Positions 9,266-16,352 of a stretch of DNA of 64,000 nt are shown piece by piece. This DNA comes from Planktothrix agardhii NIES-204. GTDB taxonomy: Bacteria; Cyanobacteriota; Cyanobacteriia; Cyanobacteriales; Microcoleaceae. The translations under genes were made by a program, and so were the position numbers. The DNA is taken from NCBI GenBank assembly GCA_003609755.1, contig AP017991.1:2869501-2933500 (forward strand). Direction: 5' to 3'. Position 1 is the stretch's first letter; every line of letters starts with the position of its first letter. The notes below the pieces were generated by a model. That model ran no database searches, was not told the DNA's origin, and saw only the letters and a list, made by a program, of their open reading frames with translations.

Positions 9266-9329
9266 TTTTGTCTAGGATTATTATAATAGATGAGGATCAC
9301 CCGATAGGTTGATGGGAGGACAAGCAACT

Positions 9330-9449
9330 ATGACCCATGCAACGACTGAAAAAATCATGTCCTTGCAGGAGTTTCTCAATTATGCTCAAGATACCGATAC
9401 TGGTTATGAGCTAGAGGATGGGAGACTTCTTAGACTTATAATTGAATAA
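9330..9449 (+). pseudogene. Truncated Uma2-family (DUF820) gene
   Basis: A 39-residue frame with a good ribosome binding site (GGGAGGA, 9 bp before ATG 9330) begins MTHATTEKIMSLQEFLNY and continues GYELEDGRLL, the start of a typical Uma2/DUF820 protein (normally ~190 aa, PD-(D/E)xK nuclease fold, very common in cyanobacteria). It then ends at a TAA. The nuclease core is missing. This appears to be the 5' remnant of a deleted gene. mtnA starts 38 bp later, so the deletion may have placed mtnA under the remnant's transcription. Confidence 0.7.
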
Positions 9450-9487
9450 CTGGCAACAATATTCTACTATCAATTTTAACTCTAAAA

Positions 9488-10540
9488 ATGACCTCAACTT
9501 TAACTCAAGTTTATCCGATTATTTGGGAAAGTGATCGCGCTTCCCTCATCGACCAAACCCGTCTCCCCGATGAATATACCCGCATAGAAATTACCACCTA
9601 TCAACAAATGGCAGAAGCCATTAAAACCATGATTGTTCGGGGCGCTCCCGCCATTGGAATTGCCGCAGCCTATGGCTTATATTTGGGGGCGAGGGAGATT
9701 CAAACTTCAGACCGTCAGGAATTTTTGAACCAACTAGAACCCATTGCCCAAGTCCTGCGGGCAACCCGTCCCACGGCGGTTAATTTGTTTTGGGCGATTG
9801 ATCAAATGTTGCAAACAGCAACCGAAACCCCCGGCACAATTGAGGAGATTAAAACCGCCCTATTACACAAAGCCAATACGATTCGGGAAGACGATATTAA
9901 AACCTGTTTTGCCATCGGAGAAGCGGGGTTAATTGTATTACCTAAAATACCCGAAAAACTGAATATTCTCACCCATTGTAACACAGGTTCCTTAGCAACC
10001 GGAGGTTATGGAACCGCCTTGGGAGTTATTCGTTCCGCTTGGAATTCAGGACGGTTAAATCGAGTTTATGCCGACGAAACTCGCCCCCGGTTACAAGGAG
10101 CTAAATTAACCACTTGGGAGTGCGTACAAGATCAAATTCCAGTAACATTAATTTCCGATAATATGGCAGCCCATTGTATGAAACAGGGGTTAATTCATGC
10201 GGTAATTGTTGGAGCAGATCGAATTACAGCTAATGGCGATGCGGCGAATAAAATTGGAACCTATAGTTTAGCAATTGTGGCTAAAGCTCACAAGGTTCCT
10301 TTCTTCGTGGCTGCACCCTTATCAACGGTGGATTTTAAATTAGCAACCGGGGATGAAATTCCGATTGAAGAACGAGATCCTACGGAACTTTATCAGGTGG
10401 GAACTACTCGAATTTGTCCCGAAGGAGTGGAATTTTTTAATCCGGCTTTTGATGTGACTCCGGCGGAATTAATTACCGCTATTATAACAGAAAAAGGGGC
10501 GGTTATTCCTGGGGAATTAAAACAATTTTCTGTGATTTAA
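9488..10540 (+). CDS. mtnA: Methylthioribose-1-phosphate isomerase
   Basis: Isomerises 5-methylthioribose-1-phosphate to methylthioribulose-1-phosphate in the methionine salvage pathway. It is 350 aa, the family's normal length, and related to eIF2B alpha. Key motifs are [13 protein letters not shown] (residues 51-63), [14 protein letters not shown] with the catalytic Cys164, DNMAAHC, and [11 protein letters not shown] with the catalytic Asp244. Other salvage genes are not adjacent. The start at 9488 has no strong Shine-Dalgarno, but the N-terminus aligns in style with other MtnA proteins. Confidence 0.95.
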   Translation: MTSTLTQVYPIIWESDRASLIDQTRLPDEYTRIEITTYQQMAEAIKTMIVRGAPAIGIAAAYGLYLGAREIQTSDRQEFLNQLEPIAQVLRATRPTAVNLFWAIDQMLQTATETPGTIEEIKTALLHKANTIREDDIKTCFAIGEAGLIVLPKIPEKLNILTHCNTGSLATGGYGTALGVIRSAWNSGRLNRVYADETRPRLQGAKLTTWECVQDQIPVTLISDNMAAHCMKQGLIHAVIVGADRITANGDAANKIGTYSLAIVAKAHKVPFFVAAPLSTVDFKLATGDEIPIEERDPTELYQVGTTRICPEGVEFFNPAFDVTPAELITAIITEKGAVIPGELKQFSVI

Positions 10541-10657
10541 TAAACCACAAAGACACTAAGAAATGAAGACTGAAACCCAGATTGAAAGTCCCTCATCATG
10601 ACTGTTTTATTCACTAAAAATTAGGTACAAAAAAGACAAAGATTATTGATATTTTCA

Positions 10658-10694
10658 GCTATCATTCTTTGAGTGATTGTCGGAGAATGATAGC
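10658..10694. terminator. Bidirectional hairpin between convergent genes
   Basis: GCTATCATTCT / AGAATGATAGC is a perfect 11-bp stem with a 15-nt loop between the ends of mtnA (plus) and the NB-ARC gene (minus). It probably ends transcripts from both sides. Confidence 0.6.
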
Positions 10695-10729
10695 GATTAA
10701 TTCTGAGAAGATTAAGAACTATAGCAATC

Positions 10730-12094
10730 CTAACCCTTAATCTTCTGTTTAATATAGTGTTGGAAAATTGGATTTAATAGAAATAGCGATCGCCCTTCTG
10801 CTTCGACTTTTTCAATTAAATTATGTCGAATTAATGATTGTATCGCTTGCCAGAATTGAGGTTTAGATAATTCAATATTAGCAGGTTTTTGGGAAATATT
10901 AACGGGTTGATCTTGATTCGCTAACCAATGAATTATCGTTTTTTCTGATTCTGATAAACGCTCTAGGTGAGATTCTAAATTGGGTTCTAAGTCCCCTAAA
11001 TAGATATCATTTTGATCGGATAAAAACAGGGAAACGCTACTATTAAACAGTTCGATAATTGTTGAAGCGATAATCTTTAACCAGGACGGATGACCTTGAT
11101 ACATTGTAATTAATTCTAACCAGTTTTCCTGATCTATTAATCCTTTTTCCCTGAATATTTCTGTTGCTTCTTCTCCTAATCCTTTTAGGTTTAATGTCTG
11201 TAGAGGTCTATTTTCTGCTTCTAAATTGGCGATTTCTATGGGTTTTGTCCAACTGAGGAGAATTAAACAACTTTGATGATTCGATGTGGCAATTTGTTTA
11301 AAAAATTTACTATAATCTTCATATTCAGGTAAATATTGACCTGCTAATTCACCTGTTTTAAAAATATCCTGTAGGTCATCAAGAATAACTAAACAGCGAG
11401 AGTTACGAAAATAATCAATAACTGTAGATAAGGGGGTTTGTTGAGATTGAGAAAAGAATTGTTTGATTTCGGTTTGTAGCGTAGAAAGCGTAGGAATATT
11501 ATTAAGACTTTTCCAGATAATATAATCGAATTGCGTATTAATTTCTTCGATGAGTTTAAGAGCGATCGCACTTTTTCCAATTCCACTTAATCCATAAATG
11601 GTAATTAAGCGAGTATGGTCTTCTAATATCCATTGTTTGAGGGTAGTTAATTCTGAAGTGCGATCGTAAAAGCTAGTTAATTCTGGTGCTTCTATTATAT
11701 TGATAATTGTTGATTGATTTTGAGTTTGGGATGTTTCTGGGGGAGATTGCGATCGCTTATCCTCACTACAGATATTGACTTGACTATTGCTGATACCAAT
11801 TTGTAGAAAATTAGTCGCCCCATTGGAAACATTGGAGAGTTCAGCTTTTTCTAGTAAAGAGCAAACATTGGACTTTTTAACATCTTCTCCTATCGTATCA
11901 GATAAGAGTGTCCATAATTTCCATGCTTCTTTTTTGACATGAGCATAACTGCGTTGATGAGTAAGGGCAATTTCTTTATAATCCTGATGAGACCAAACCC
12001 CTTCTAATATGGCTTTTTGGAGGGAATCAAGATGTTTTCCTGTTTTAGCAAGTAGCTGTTCATCAGTCCATTTTAAAATATCTTGAATTTCCAT
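10730..12094 (-). CDS. STAND/NB-ARC ATPase with VMAP-type N-terminal HTH
   Basis: Residues 1-~90 match the helical HTH domain found at the start of cyanobacterial VMAP (vWA-MoxR-associated) conflict proteins, with the pattern LxxLQKAILEGVW...YKEIA...YAHVKKEAWKLW. After a Ser/Gln-rich linker comes an NB-ARC NTPase: Walker A GLSGIGKS (168-175), Walker B CLVILDD (234-240). A winged-helix-like region ends the protein (~380-454). The usual C-terminal sensor repeats (WD40 or TPR) or an effector are absent, so it is short (454 aa). STAND proteins oligomerise when they sense a signal; here the signal and output are unknown. Its upstream region carries 10-bp-phased repeats. Confidence 0.8.
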   Translation of the reverse strand: MEIQDILKWTDEQLLAKTGKHLDSLQKAILEGVWSHQDYKEIALTHQRSYAHVKKEAWKLWTLLSDTIGEDVKKSNVCSLLEKAELSNVSNGATNFLQIGISNSQVNICSEDKRSQSPPETSQTQNQSTIINIIEAPELTSFYDRTSELTTLKQWILEDHTRLITIYGLSGIGKSAIALKLIEEINTQFDYIIWKSLNNIPTLSTLQTEIKQFFSQSQQTPLSTVIDYFRNSRCLVILDDLQDIFKTGELAGQYLPEYEDYSKFFKQIATSNHQSCLILLSWTKPIEIANLEAENRPLQTLNLKGLGEEATEIFREKGLIDQENWLELITMYQGHPSWLKIIASTIIELFNSSVSLFLSDQNDIYLGDLEPNLESHLERLSESEKTIIHWLANQDQPVNISQKPANIELSKPQFWQAIQSLIRHNLIEKVEAEGRSLFLLNPIFQHYIKQKIKG

Positions 12095-12130
12095 AGAATC
12101 ACAGTTATGGTAGTGGTTAGATCTAGTCTT

Positions 12131-12180
12131 ATCCCACTTTATCCTACTGAATCCTACTTTAGCAACTTTATCCTACTTTA
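12131..12180. promoter_or_regulatory. Decamer-phased tandem repeat upstream of the STAND ATPase
   Basis: Units ATCCCACTTT, ATCCTACTGA, ATCCTACTTT, AGCAACTTTA and TCCTACTTTA follow each other at a 10-bp step, one helical turn, 40-85 bp before the NB-ARC start and in the divergent gap with the DUF3825 gene. Another TATCCTACTA lies near 12210. Helically phased copies are what a cooperative DNA-binding protein would use as an operator. This is an inference; the protein could be the HTH-bearing ATPase itself. Confidence 0.5.
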
Positions 12181-12303
12181 TTCGAGTTGATTGACCTACA
12201 ATAAATCAATTTAATATCCTACTAAAAACTACTAATGTTATTAATTTTCTAATATAAACATTGATATAATTATAAATGTATTGTATCAGAATTAATTGGA
12301 CTA

Positions 12304-13131
12304 ATGTTTCCGAAAAAAAGAGTGGAATTATCAACGTCTAAGTTATCACTGCCTAAGCAATTGTTTGACTTTGCCTATTTTCCTGAATATGACAATGTTA
12401 TTTACTATTTAGCTGAAAATCTTGCACAGAAAGAAAATTGGGATTGTCAGCATACTTCTACATTACAAAATAAACCAATTTTAAGAAATTATCTTAATTA
12501 TACATTTAAAAGGCTACAAGAAGAAGATAAAATAAGTTTTTTTGGAGAACGAGCTTTCTTTAACACAGGATTGGTGACCGAGAATCAAGAAGAAATTTTT
12601 GCAGTATTTGAAGAACACAGGAATCCATCAAAGCAGAAATTTTATTTTTATGGTTTTTATAAAGAAAGTGATTATGAATTAAGATCGTGTCAAGCTTTGC
12701 CAGAAAGAGCCAGTTATTTTCAAGATCCTGCAATTTTAATATATGATACTCGTTTAGGAGAGCCACGAATTGATTATGACCACATTAAAAATAAAAAAGA
12801 GAATAGAGAGCGTTTTCCAGAACCATACAAATCTATGGACGATTATCAACTTCAAGTTTACATAGAAGGGGCTGTAAGACTTGCTATAAAACGAGTTAAG
12901 CGAAATTACAAAGCAGCCGTGCCTCAATATTTTTGGGATAAAAATGCAAGCTCAGGGTCACTTCAACTTCTTCTACCTCTTTGTCTGACAACCCGATCAA
13001 GGGCAGATTTAGCTCTTGTTATCCATAAGGACGGAAATGTTTACACAGGAGAAACTGTTTTAACCATTGATCAGGCTTACAATAACGCTCGACTTTTAGC
13101 AAAACCTGATACAGAATGGTTAGAGCCATAA
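12304..13131 (+). CDS. DUF3825 domain protein
   Basis: The whole 275-residue protein matches the DUF3825 pattern: FAYFPEYD near residue 26, NYLNYTFKRL, FFNTGLVT, a central HI...NRERFPEPY stretch, NYKAAVPQYFW, LQLLLPLCL and the highly conserved end AYNNARLLAKPDTEWL. DUF3825 is often found with OST-HTH or PIN domains and is thought to be linked to RNA or nucleic-acid metabolism, but its activity is unknown. Here it stands alone, without the N-terminal partner domain. It is divergent from the NB-ARC ATPase across 209 bp of AT-rich sequence and precedes the toxin-antitoxin array. Confidence 0.85.
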   Translation: MFPKKRVELSTSKLSLPKQLFDFAYFPEYDNVIYYLAENLAQKENWDCQHTSTLQNKPILRNYLNYTFKRLQEEDKISFFGERAFFNTGLVTENQEEIFAVFEEHRNPSKQKFYFYGFYKESDYELRSCQALPERASYFQDPAILIYDTRLGEPRIDYDHIKNKKENRERFPEPYKSMDDYQLQVYIEGAVRLAIKRVKRNYKAAVPQYFWDKNASSGSLQLLLPLCLTTRSRADLALVIHKDGNVYTGETVLTIDQAYNNARLLAKPDTEWLEP

Positions 13132-13142
13132 ACTTTTTTCTC

Positions 13143-13228
13143 GTTTCAAGGTTTGCTAGTTTAAAGATTCTACCTTAAAATACTAATCCTAGAGCGATCG
13201 CTTTTATTGATCTAAAAGAAGCGATCGC
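13143..13228 (+). repeat. Island repeat, copy 1
   Basis: Core 13164-13228 (AAGATTCTACC...AAGCGATCGC) is nearly identical to the copies at 14176 and 15177. Relative to them it has a 14-bp insertion after TTTCAAG. The right half holds two HIP1 octamers 25 bp apart that can fold into a hairpin with TTTTA/TAAAAG arms. It lies right after the DUF3825 stop. Confidence 0.85.
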
Positions 13229-13337
13229 TATTATTATAAATAAATTCAAGGTAAGAGTTAAAATTTTATTCTATCGTTTCCTGGTTCTAGTTTGAACTGC
13301 TATGATCAGATAAAAAACGTCAACCTCCCCAAAAACA

Positions 13338-13589
13338 ATGACTACAGTAACATTAGAGTTACCTGAAGAAATTTTTTCAGCCCGTCGCCTTCCCCCTGAT
13401 GATTTTGTTCAGGATATGCGCCTAGCTGCTGCTATCTATTGGTATCAAAAAGCTGAAATTTCTCAGGAAAAAGCCGCCCAAATTGCGGGTTTAAACCGCA
13501 GAGACTTCTTAGATGCTCTAGCGCGTGAGCAAGTTGATGTGTTTGTAATTGACTTTAATGACCTACAACGGGAGCTTGAGCGTGGCTGA
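13338..13589 (+). CDS. UPF0175 family antitoxin
   Basis: An 83-residue protein with the UPF0175 layout: a short N-terminal beta strand (VTLELPEEIF), then a helix-turn-helix (AAAIYWYQKAEISQEKAAQI, then AGLNRRDFLDAL). The family provides DNA-binding antitoxins paired with DUF3368/PIN toxins. Its TGA at 13587-13589 overlaps the GTG start of the toxin, which suggests translational coupling. It likely represses its own operon. Together they form the first of three modules bounded by the 69-bp repeats. Confidence 0.88.
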   Translation: MTTVTLELPEEIFSARRLPPDDFVQDMRLAAAIYWYQKAEISQEKAAQIAGLNRRDFLDALAREQVDVFVIDFNDLQRELERG

Positions 13590-14088
13590 TTCTTTGGATA
13601 ATAAAGTCATCCCTCCTGCCATCAATACCTCTCCTCTAATATTCTTAACAAAGGGTGGGGTTTTGGAATTATTGCAGATTATCAGTCAAGAAATTATCGT
13701 ACCTGCTGCTGTAGCAACAGAGATTCAGACCTATGGAGAAATGGATGTAACCGCTATAGCACTGGTTCAGAAAAACTGGCTAGTTGTTGTGGAAACTCCG
13801 CCAGTACCAACTGTGATTCAGAGTTGGGATTTAGGTGCAGGTGAATCCGCCGTACTAACTTGGGGTTATGTCCATCCTGGCACAGAGGTAATCCTCGATG
13901 ATCTAGCAGCCCGCCACTGTGCAGCAGCATTGGGGATTCCGGTTCGGGGAACACTAGGTTTAGTTCTCAATGCTAAACAACAAGGTATCATTCCTACCGC
14001 ACGCCCGATTTTAGAAAAATTACGCTTATCAGGAATGTATCTGTCTGACCGGGTAATGAATCAAGCACTAGCATTAATAGGAGAATAA
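13582..14088 (+). CDS. DUF3368 PIN-domain toxin
   Basis: A PIN-like ribonuclease fold: NTSPLIFL near the N-terminus supplies the first acidic/Asn region, GAGESAVL the central Glu, and ILDDLAARHCA the later Asp pair, the arrangement typical of DUF3368 proteins. The predicted role is RNA cleavage when not bound by the upstream UPF0175 antitoxin. GTG at 13582 is chosen: it overlaps the antitoxin stop by 8 bp and has GGGAG 7 bp upstream. The frame itself extends to 13549. In the same frame, after the TAA, an open stretch of ~23 codons continues to 14160; it may be an eroded tail. Confidence 0.85.
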   Translation: MADSLDNKVIPPAINTSPLIFLTKGGVLELLQIISQEIIVPAAVATEIQTYGEMDVTAIALVQKNWLVVVETPPVPTVIQSWDLGAGESAVLTWGYVHPGTEVILDDLAARHCAAALGIPVRGTLGLVLNAKQQGIIPTARPILEKLRLSGMYLSDRVMNQALALIGE

Positions 14089-14175
14089 GAAGATATTAGT
14101 ACCGAAGGATTATTACGCGGTGCTGCGGCGCCTCAAAATCAAAGGCAATCCCTAGTGTAATTCCCTTGTCGCTCA

Positions 14176-14244
14176 TTTCAAGATTCTACCTTAAAATACT
14201 AATCCTAGAGCGATCGCTTTTATTAATATAAAAGAAGCGATCGC
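14176..14244 (+). repeat. Island repeat, copy 2
   Basis: A 69-bp unit starting TTTCAAGATTCTACC and ending AAGCGATCGC, differing from copy 3 at about four positions, all near the hairpin loop. It is in the same orientation as copies 1 and 3 and separates the UPF0175/DUF3368 module from the aspartic-protease module. Confidence 0.9.
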
Positions 14245-14274
14245 ACCCAAAATTATAATCAAATTCCTCCTCAC

Positions 14275-14649
14275 TCACGATCGCAAAATATCATCCACAA
14301 GAACCGTACCACCATCACAGAAGTCTATACTGAGATGATAATCTTCAAGTAGTGCAGTCCCGATGAGCGGACGATGACCCATTCCTAGCACTGCAACATC
14401 TTTTTCTACACCATCCCACAAAATAGTTGCCAAATAAACGTTAGTTGCCACATTAGAATTATCGGCTAAATTTGCATTAATTTCGCCAAGGTAAGGCAAC
14501 CCAAGTTTGGCGATCGCAGAAGATGGCAAAGTCAAGAAACCTTCAAAACCTGTATCAACAACACACTCAATTTCTATATCTAAATTTTCTGGCAGACGCA
14601 AAATTAAACTAATTCGAGCTTGTCGCCCAACTACATTTCCTTGTATCAT
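14275..14649 (-). CDS. Clan AA retroviral-type aspartic protease
   Basis: A 124-residue single-domain aspartic protease of the bacterial retropepsin-like type. The catalytic triad DTG is in VVDTGFEGFLTLP and the second conserved element, LIGTALLEDYHLSIDF, gives the family's Gly-rich flap-proximal strand. Retropepsin-like enzymes act as homodimers. The gene overlaps its upstream neighbour by 4 bp (ATGA at 14646-14649), so the two are co-translated. In cyanobacteria this small protease is commonly paired with the GFNAVYAVGG-type protein upstream, as here. The pairing resembles a toxin-antitoxin organisation, but toxicity has not been shown to my knowledge. Confidence 0.8.
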   Translation of the reverse strand: MIQGNVVGRQARISLILRLPENLDIEIECVVDTGFEGFLTLPSSAIAKLGLPYLGEINANLADNSNVATNVYLATILWDGVEKDVAVLGMGHRPLIGTALLEDYHLSIDFCDGGTVLVDDILRS

Positions 14650-15092
14650 TCTGCCGTCCTGACCAATGTACCACCAACGGCATAAACCGCATTAAAACCA
14701 ATCCGTTCCGCCCAAATTATTGCATTAGCCTGTTTAGCCTGTAATTTGCGACTCGTTACTACCAAGTCTTCACCAATTTCATATTCACCCGTCTCCACAT
14801 TAATTGAAACAATCTTGCCAATATTCTCCGGTGTTTCTACTTGAGCGCGGATAACATTCTCATAAAGTTCTTTACCCCGTGTTTTATCAAAGACTTGTTC
14901 GGCCGGAATGCCAGTAACTTCACCACTATCCATTTCGCGATCGCGTCTTTGGGCTTCCTCACTCCAGCTAGATACAACTTCTGCATCGTTTTCCCTACTT
15001 TGTCCCAAGTGTTTTAGAAGTCGCGAGAGCAATATTACTTGAGCATCCCTTGGCAATGCCATAACTTGAGCTTCCAGATTTTCAATAGTCAT
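14646..15092 (-). CDS. Addiction-module component fused to protease-partner domain
   Basis: Two parts are visible. Residues ~1-70 (from ATG 15092) match the short unstable-antitoxin/addiction-module family: LPRDAQVILLSRLL, SWSEEAQRRDREMDSGEV and IPAEQVF. Residues ~75-148 match a cyanobacterial domain of unknown function with ENIGKIVSINVETGEYEIG and GFNAVYAVGGTLVR, normally a separate protein encoded beside clan AA proteases. An upstream ATG at 15113 would add seven residues. The fusion suggests the partner domain behaves like an antitoxin for, or a delivery factor of, the downstream protease. Function is inferred. Confidence 0.7.
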   Translation of the reverse strand: MTIENLEAQVMALPRDAQVILLSRLLKHLGQSRENDAEVVSSWSEEAQRRDREMDSGEVTGIPAEQVFDKTRGKELYENVIRAQVETPENIGKIVSINVETGEYEIGEDLVVTSRKLQAKQANAIIWAERIGFNAVYAVGGTLVRTAE

Positions 15093-15176
15093 AGTATTTA
15101 AGGATTTTATCATAGATCAATTCTATCATACTTGGGAATCAACAACTGCTGATTACTCCATTAACTGCTTTTCTCG

Positions 15177-15245
15177 TTTCAAGATTCTACCTTAAAATAC
15201 TAATCCTAGAGCGATCGCATTTATTGATAGAAAAGAAGCGATCGC
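15177..15245 (+). repeat. Island repeat, copy 3
   Basis: A 69-bp unit, direct orientation, again with two GCGATCGC octamers flanking an AT loop. It begins 1,001 bp after copy 2 and separates the protease module from the DUF433/PIN-like module. Confidence 0.9.
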
Positions 15246-15271
15246 ACTTTTTCAAAAACCTCAACTTCACT

Positions 15272-15667
15272 TTATGGGATAAAAAGCCGACTTACACCCA
15301 TATAACTATTAATATTAAGCATAATCTCAATTAGACGCTCAACACAACGTTCTCGATATTCCGAATCATTCAGTAATCTATCGGCATTTCCAATCGTAAT
15401 CACAGGTAATGAATTAGGGGTATTTTCTTCGCGCATTACTTGTTCTAAAGAATCCTTACCTTTCATGCTGCGATTAGCTGTGAGCAAAATCATCTGATTT
15501 TCTTGAGCCAGTCGCCAAACAACTCTATCATCGCTATCAATAGGCAATTCCATTTGTGCAAAGGTAACAAAACGCATGGGAATGATATCAAGCCAACCTT
15601 GATTAGCAATAGAGCCAAAGAAAATCATGGCGTGTCCATTGAGATTATGATCTATCAAAAAAATCAT
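15272..15667 (-). CDS. PIN-like (DUF5615-type) toxin
   Basis: 131 residues starting MIFLIDHNLNGHA, where the early Asp opens a PIN-like active site; DSDDRVVWRLAQ and LLTANRSMKG provide the further acidic and Asn/Ser positions typical of the DUF5615/Mut7-C-like group. Proteins with this text are sometimes misannotated as acyltransferases in cyanobacterial genomes. It is the second gene of a pair with the DUF433 protein (4-bp overlap), an organisation predicted to be a toxin-antitoxin system in which this is the nuclease toxin. Confidence 0.7.
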   Translation of the reverse strand: MIFLIDHNLNGHAMIFFGSIANQGWLDIIPMRFVTFAQMELPIDSDDRVVWRLAQENQMILLTANRSMKGKDSLEQVMREENTPNSLPVITIGNADRLLNDSEYRERCVERLIEIMLNINSYMGVSRLFIP

Positions 15668-16038
15668 GCTCTAGCCTCACGTTTTGCCTTAGCTGCTCGC
15701 AGTTTTTCCCATGCAGCTTCGGTTCCAGGTTGGGGAGGTTGCACCGCAATTCTAGCAATCAGATCACGATTTTTTTCTTCATAATATAGTCGCAGTTCTT
15801 CAGCTTCTTTAAGAACAATTTGATACTCAGCTTCAACATCAGGACGATTTGCTTCAATATAAGCTAAAGCCGCGTTAATTTGTGCCTCCGTCAAATCAAA
15901 TAATCCCCTGATAAATTTAGGTGGATATTGAGCCGTTACATAGTCCATAATATCGTAGATAGTGATGCGTGTACCTGCGATTGTTAATCCTCTTTCTGTA
16001 CGAATAATAGCTGTTTGTTCGTTAGATAAGGTTGTCAT
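15664..16038 (-). CDS. DUF433 family antitoxin
   Basis: 124 residues. The N-terminal ~75 match DUF433: RTERGLTIAGTRITIYDIMD, then DLTEAQINAALAYIEANR, a small HTH fold used by antitoxins. The C-terminal part is a charged helix ending in EKLRAAKAKREARA, probably the toxin-binding tail. It overlaps the downstream PIN-like toxin by 4 bp (ATGA). Reverse-strand third module of the repeat-bounded array. ATG 16038 begins MTTLSNEQ; upstream there is a CTAGGAGAC-like element on the reverse strand (seen as AGTCTCCTAG) that can serve as ribosome binding site. Confidence 0.8.
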   Translation of the reverse strand: MTTLSNEQTAIIRTERGLTIAGTRITIYDIMDYVTAQYPPKFIRGLFDLTEAQINAALAYIEANRPDVEAEYQIVLKEAEELRLYYEEKNRDLIARIAVQPPQPGTEAAWEKLRAAKAKREARA

Positions 16039-16352
16039 ACTTATAGTCTCCTAGAAGTTATTTATATTTTAACTCACCGCGACTCCAACATTTCCTCAAC
16101 TGTCAAGCCAATATCAATTGCAATTTTTCTTCTAAGATACGATAAAATAGAGAGTAAGAAAACTTGAGCAAAATCACCCGACGAACAGAACTTCTAACGT
16201 TTGAACCAGCTTCAGGATATAGCATGAGGAAGTTTACTGTCTCTTTGACTTCTCCTAAAAACTCTACCCAAGCCCAGGTTTTTGTTCCTCGTAATAAGCG
16301 GTGGAATCAATTAAAAATAATAAAAGTAGTAAGCCCTTTAGGGCTTTCTCCA
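16039..16352. other. Gap between toxin-antitoxin array and restriction gene
   Basis: No convincing gene. On the reverse strand ~16075-16190 an open stretch ends KIAIDIGLTVEEMLESR then TGA, possibly the tail of a lost antitoxin-like gene. A 65-codon plus-strand frame at 16164-16361 has no family resemblance and a TTG start. A short hairpin AGCCC TTTA GGGCT near 16332-16346, next to the restriction gene's stop, may be its terminator region. Confidence 0.4.

Noticed and set aside
13143-15245. Integron-like cassette array
   Set aside because: Repeats bound small modules, but no integrase, no GTTRRRY core sites and mixed gene orientation relative to the repeats; not an integron.
13143-15245. CRISPR array
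   Set aside because: Only three 69-bp repeats about 1 kb apart with genes between; no spacers of constant size and no cas genes.
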